From: Streptomyces coeruleorubidus
GTDB lineage: Bacteria > Actinomycetota > Actinomycetes > Streptomycetales > Streptomycetaceae
DNA: 64,000 nt
Assembly (NCBI RefSeq): GCF_008705135.1
Contig: NZ_CP023694.1
Location: 8,903,001 to 8,967,000 of the forward strand
Direction of reading: 5' to 3'
Shown: piece after piece, positions 60,876-64,000 of the stretch
Position numbering within the stretch: the stretch's first letter is position 1
How the letters are laid out: each line of letters begins with the position of its first letter
Position numbers and translations under genes: made by a program
Notes under the pieces: generated by a model
Told to the model about the DNA's origin: nothing
Database searches by the model: none
Seen by the model: only the letters and a program-made list of their open reading frames with translations

Positions 60876-61789
60876 CCGACACCCGCCTGATCCACAACGT
60901 CGGAGCCGGCGCGCTGGAATGGCTGTGGGCCCACCGCGACGGATTCCAGCTGGAACCCGACGTCGACCCGGAGGTCGGCTTCCTGGAACGCTTCAAACCC
61001 ATCGGCGAACTCGCCATGATCTGCAAGGTGCTGTTCCGCGAGGGTGTCGCGGGATCGCGCCAGGCGCAGCTGGCCCGGCAACTCCTCGACCACGCCTGGC
61101 GCGAGACGCTGGACGGCGGCCGCATGCTGGTGCGGGGGCAGCTCACGGAGCCGCTCTCCCCCATCCCGTTCGAGGTGTACCTGCCCTTCAAGGAACTGGG
61201 CTACAGCCAGCCGGAGATCGAGCGGGCGGCCCGCCTGAACCACCGGCTGGAGAGCTGGGTGGCGTTCGAGGCGACCCCCACCCGGCGGCTCGGCCTGTCC
61301 GCGTTCCAGCGCCGGTTCGGCCTCCCGCCCCGGCCTCCGGAAGCCGAACTGCGGGACACGACCTGGCTGGCCCGCACCCCCGAGCCCTGGACCGTGGAAG
61401 GACACATCGCCTACGACGTCACGCACAACGTCTTCCACCTGACCGACTGGGGGGAGAGGCCGGACGGCCTGCCGCCCGGCACCGCGGACTACCTCGCGAC
61501 CTGGCTGCCGGTCTGGATCGACGACTGGCTGGACCTGGAACGCTGGGACCTGCTCGGCGAACTTCTGGTGGTCGACGCCTGCCTGCCCCGCCCCACCCTG
61601 GACGAACGGGCGTGGGAGGGCTTCGCCGCCGCACAGCAGCCCGACGGGGCCATGCCCGCCCTGCGGACGATGCCCCAAGGCGCCCCCGACGAGGTGTTCG
61701 ACATCGTCTACCACCCGACCCTGGTCGCCGCCTACGCCTCCGTCCTGGCCACGTCCCGGTCCCTGTCCCGGCTGGCCCAGGCATCATGA
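60872..61789 (+). CDS. THxVFHLTDWG-family protein B, 305 aa (paralog of protein A)
   Basis: Same architecture as protein A: FKPIGELAMICKVLF, PTRRLGLSAFQ, TWLARTPEPWTVE, YDVTHNVFHLTDWG with His185, His189 and Asp192 at exactly the same residue numbers, ADYLATWLPVWIDDWL, AAQQPDGAMPALR and YHPTLVAAYAS. Two such copies in one operon could act as a heterodimer or on two sites of one substrate. ATG 60872 overlaps the stop of protein A and its own stop overlaps the serine hydrolase ATG. Confidence 0.75.
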   Translation: MTDTRLIHNVGAGALEWLWAHRDGFQLEPDVDPEVGFLERFKPIGELAMICKVLFREGVAGSRQAQLARQLLDHAWRETLDGGRMLVRGQLTEPLSPIPFEVYLPFKELGYSQPEIERAARLNHRLESWVAFEATPTRRLGLSAFQRRFGLPPRPPEAELRDTTWLARTPEPWTVEGHIAYDVTHNVFHLTDWGERPDGLPPGTADYLATWLPVWIDDWLDLERWDLLGELLVVDACLPRPTLDERAWEGFAAAQQPDGAMPALRTMPQGAPDEVFDIVYHPTLVAAYASVLATSRSLSRLAQAS

Positions 61790-63195
61790 CGGCCCGTCGG
61801 CATACTCCGTGGCCCGGCGAACCGCTCGACGGCGCCGAGACTCCGGCTCCGCGTGCCAGGCCGGCGGACGACTTTCCGCCCCTGTGGGACACGGCGACGG
61901 ACGGGGACCCGGGGGTTCCGCGCGACACACCGACGGGTCGGGCGCCGGCTCTGCGTTCCCGGCCGGCGGACGAGGGCCTGCCACCGCGTGACACGGCGAC
62001 GGACGGGGGCCCGGGGGCTCCGCGCGACACACCGACGGGTCGGGCGCCGGCTCTGCGTTCCCAGTCGGCGGACGAGTCCCCGCCGACGCGTAACACGGCG
62101 GCGGACGAGCCCCCGGCCCCCCGTGCGGAGCCCGCGGCCGCGACCCCTGCCCGGCGCGTCCCTCGGTCGGCTGTGTCCCCGGTCGACGGCCCGCTCGCCG
62201 AGCGTCTCGCGGACGCCGTCGCCGCATCCGACGCCCCGGACGTCGTCTTCGCCCTCTCCCGGCACGGCCGTCGCACCATCGCGAGCGGCGGTACCTCCCC
62301 GCCCCCGCCGCTTCCCCGCGAGGACCTCCGCTACGAGACCGGCTCGGCCGCCAAGACGTTCACCGGCCTGCTGCTGGCCCGGCTGATCCACAGCGGCGAG
62401 TTGTCCGGCGGTGAACCGGCCGCCGCCCTCCTGGCGAGGGGACAGCCGCCCGGTGCGAACCCGGTGACGCTCGCCCACCTGATCACCCATACCTCCGGGC
62501 TGCCCGCCCTGCCGGCCGGCTTCTTCCTCCGGGGCCTGCCCGCCTGGCACACCAACCCCTACGCCCGCTTCCCCGCCGCCCGGGTCGCCGACGCCTTCCT
62601 GCGTCACCGGCCCCGCCACCGCCCCGGCACCCGCTGGCGCTACTCCAACTACGGCGTCGCCGTACTCGGACACGCACTCGCCGCCGCGACCCGCACACCA
62701 TGGGAGGACCTGCTCACCGACCAGGTCCTGCGCCCGCTCGGCCTCAACGGCACGACTCTGCGGGCGGACGACTCCGGGCTCGACGCCCCCGGGCACGGCA
62801 AGGACGGCGAGTCGCCCGTGCCCCCCTTCGACGCCGGGGGCTTCCAGGCGGCGGGTGCCGTGCGGGCCACGCCGCACGATCTGCTCACCTTCATCGAGGC
62901 TCACCTGGACCCGACCGGAGCGCCATCGCAGCTGGCCGCCGCCCTGCGCGCGGTGCGCCGCCCCGTGCTCCGCCGGGGCATCGGGCACCGGCACGTCCAC
63001 ACCATCGCCTGGTTCTGTCACCCGACCGGCGGCGGACCGATGTACTTCCACAGCGGCGCGACCCTCGGCCAGCAGGCGTTCCTGGGCTTCCGCCCCGACA
63101 CCGGCACGGCCCTGGCCGCGCTGTGCACCCGCCGCTTCCGCGCCCACGACCCGTTCCTGGCCACCGCGTACGAGCTGCTGGCGGAGGAGGAGTAG
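61786..63195 (+). CDS. Serine beta-lactamase-fold hydrolase with N-terminal 34-residue repeat
   Basis: 469 aa. Residues 140-469 form a class-C-beta-lactamase/DD-peptidase-like domain: SxxK as S187-A-A-K190 (YETGSAAKTFTG), YxN as Y286-S-N288 (RYSNYGVAVLG) and HSG at 422-424. Residues 1-130 are low-complexity, with two almost identical 34-residue units (35-68 and 69-102). No signal peptide, unlike most family members that act on cell wall, so it may act in the cytoplasm on the peptide. Fold relatives can cleave, esterify or macrocyclise peptides. ATG overlaps the previous stop by four bases. Confidence 0.88.
   Translation: MTARRHTPWPGEPLDGAETPAPRARPADDFPPLWDTATDGDPGVPRDTPTGRAPALRSRPADEGLPPRDTATDGGPGAPRDTPTGRAPALRSQSADESPPTRNTAADEPPAPRAEPAAATPARRVPRSAVSPVDGPLAERLADAVAASDAPDVVFALSRHGRRTIASGGTSPPPPLPREDLRYETGSAAKTFTGLLLARLIHSGELSGGEPAAALLARGQPPGANPVTLAHLITHTSGLPALPAGFFLRGLPAWHTNPYARFPAARVADAFLRHRPRHRPGTRWRYSNYGVAVLGHALAAATRTPWEDLLTDQVLRPLGLNGTTLRADDSGLDAPGHGKDGESPVPPFDAGGFQAAGAVRATPHDLLTFIEAHLDPTGAPSQLAAALRAVRRPVLRRGIGHRHVHTIAWFCHPTGGGPMYFHSGATLGQQAFLGFRPDTGTALAALCTRRFRAHDPFLATAYELLAEEE
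61888..62091 (+). repeat. Two in-frame 102-bp repeats
   Basis: Copies 61888-61989 and 61990-62091 differ at about nine positions. Partial copies flank them (about 61840-61887 and 62092-62115). They encode a 34-residue Pro/Asp/Thr-rich unit starting DTATDG in the N-terminal part of the serine hydrolase. Confidence 0.88.
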
Positions 63196-63256
63196 CGGGG
63201 TCCGTCCGGCACCGACGGCACCTGCCGCCCAGGCGCCGGACAGCCCTGACCCTTCG

Positions 63257-64000
63257 TCATACCCGCTGCCACAGGGCCGGAGTGCGGCTGGGCGCCCACG
63301 CGCCCTGGGCCTGGTGGGTCTGCAGGCACCGGTAGCGCACACCGGCGTGGCTCACCGTTGCACCGGCCTCATAGACCCGTCCGGCGGCCCACGCCTGCGT
63401 GCCGTTGTCCCCCGGTGCCGAGGGCTGGGCGGCGGCGGTCCTGAGCGTGAGGCCGAAGTCCCTGAGCAGGGGATTGATCGGCTGGTAGAAGGTGGTCCCC
63501 CCGCTCTTGCAGTCGCCCATGCCGCCGGAGGTCACGCCCTGCGCCTGGACGCCCGCGACGAAGGGCCCGCCGGAGTCGCCCGGCTCGGCGCACACCGTCG
63601 TCCGGGTCAGCCCGTCCACCCTGCCCTCGGCGTAGCTGACACTGGTGTCGTGCTGCTCGATCTGGCCGCAGTGCCACCCGGTGGTGGAGCCGGAGCGGCA
63701 GACAGCGGCCCCGACGAGCGCCTGCACCGAGCCGGTGATCTGCACCTTCTGCTCGCCCTCGACCTTCACGTTCGGGGTGGTCGTCCACTGGTCGTTGACG
63801 GCCACCCAGGACATGTCCTTGCCGGGGAACGTGGAAGCCTGGATCGTGCCTTGCTCCGCGTTGTCGAACCCGGTCGTCCTGGCGCCGCTCTTGCCGCAGT
63901 GGCCCGCCGAGGCGAAGCCCTGCTGGTCGCCCTTGGTGACGGAGAAGCCGACGGAGCAGCGGGCGGAGCCGTCGATGTAGTAGGCGTCGCCGCCCGTGAT
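63257..64000 (-). CDS. Secreted chymotrypsin-like serine protease with C-terminal chitin-binding-type domain (5' end outside window)
   Basis: The open frame reaches the window edge; 247 residues are present. Catalytic triad: His in SAGHCGKSG, Asp in FPGKDMSWVAV and Ser in EPGDSGGPFVAG, as in streptogrisins (family S1E). Cys pairs CRSGSTTGWHCG and the AHC/... pattern fit. After a short linker (AAAQPSAPGDNGTQ) comes a CBM5/12-type domain, AWAAGRVYEAGATVSHAGVRY ... GAWAPSRTPALWQRV. The signal and pro-region lie beyond 64000. Streptogrisin C has the same arrangement. It converges with the serine hydrolase 61 bases away. Confidence 0.92.
   Translation of the reverse strand: MTGGDAYYIDGSARCSVGFSVTKGDQQGFASAGHCGKSGARTTGFDNAEQGTIQASTFPGKDMSWVAVNDQWTTTPNVKVEGEQKVQITGSVQALVGAAVCRSGSTTGWHCGQIEQHDTSVSYAEGRVDGLTRTTVCAEPGDSGGPFVAGVQAQGVTSGGMGDCKSGGTTFYQPINPLLRDFGLTLRTAAAQPSAPGDNGTQAWAAGRVYEAGATVSHAGVRYRCLQTHQAQGAWAPSRTPALWQRV

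Noticed and set aside
1..64000. tRNA, rRNA, insertion sequences, attachment sites
   Set aside because: I saw no cloverleaf-like sequence, transposase or integrase gene, or direct-repeat boundary that I could support by reading.

Overview
The window is very GC-rich and gene-dense: many GTG starts, four-base start/stop overlaps, a conservon, paired P450s, SpoIIE-type signalling, a streptogrisin-type protease and only two TTA codons noticed in genes. This points to a Streptomyces chromosome, probably outside the most conserved core. I saw no rRNA, tRNA, transposase, integrase or CRISPR array.

Layout. 1-12.8 kb is a mixed housekeeping/stress region: a divergent HemC, a questin-oxidase-like protein, a secreted NPP1-type protein, two ATP-dependent DNA ligases plus a separate LigD-type phosphoesterase, MarR and AraC regulators around an MFS exporter, a DoxX/peroxiredoxin pair, a PAS-GAF-SpoIIE-HATPase protein and an aldo/keto reductase. 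12.9-20.2 kb is a fructan/sucrose locus: LacI regulator, cytoplasmic GH32, two ABC permeases, a Tat-exported binding protein and a divergent secreted GH32. Two copies of a CCTAACTCGT-containing palindrome lie in the divergent promoter. 20.3-26.8 kb holds unlinked enzymes (TauD-like dioxygenase, LLM oxidoreductase, metallophosphoesterase, MHYT membrane sensor, dienelactone hydrolase, Sua5/YciO). 27-34.2 kb has a PucR-like regulator and a conservon (cvnA-B-C-D) translationally coupled to two P450s. One P450 has lost the ExxR motif and the other carries a TTA codon.

34.5-41.8 kb is mostly small conserved or hypothetical proteins with a catalase and a fructosamine-kinase-like protein. 42.1-52.1 kb is a compact operon encoding the ADP-heptose route (GmhA, HldE, GmhB), a GT9 heptosyltransferase-like enzyme, one GT2, two GT4, an O-carbamoyltransferase and a UDP-glucuronate-decarboxylase-like SDR. 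Together these would make and attach a heptose-containing, possibly carbamoylated glycan in a Gram-positive organism. A 43-bp tandem repeat array follows it. 52.6-58.8 kb carries an MFS transporter, hemerythrin, DoxX, an M20 amidohydrolase and an Orn/Lys/Arg-decarboxylase-fold enzyme.

59.0-63.2 kb is the best candidate for an undescribed system. A 62-residue peptide with an acidic N-terminal part and a hydrophobic/basic C-terminal part stands behind an unusually AT-rich promoter. It is followed in one coupled operon by an unknown helical protein, two paralogous proteins sharing THxVFHLTDWG at the same residue positions, and a serine beta-lactamase-fold hydrolase with an N-terminal 34-residue repeat. 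No known RiPP enzyme class is present. The window ends inside a chymotrypsin-like secreted protease with a C-terminal chitin-binding-type domain.
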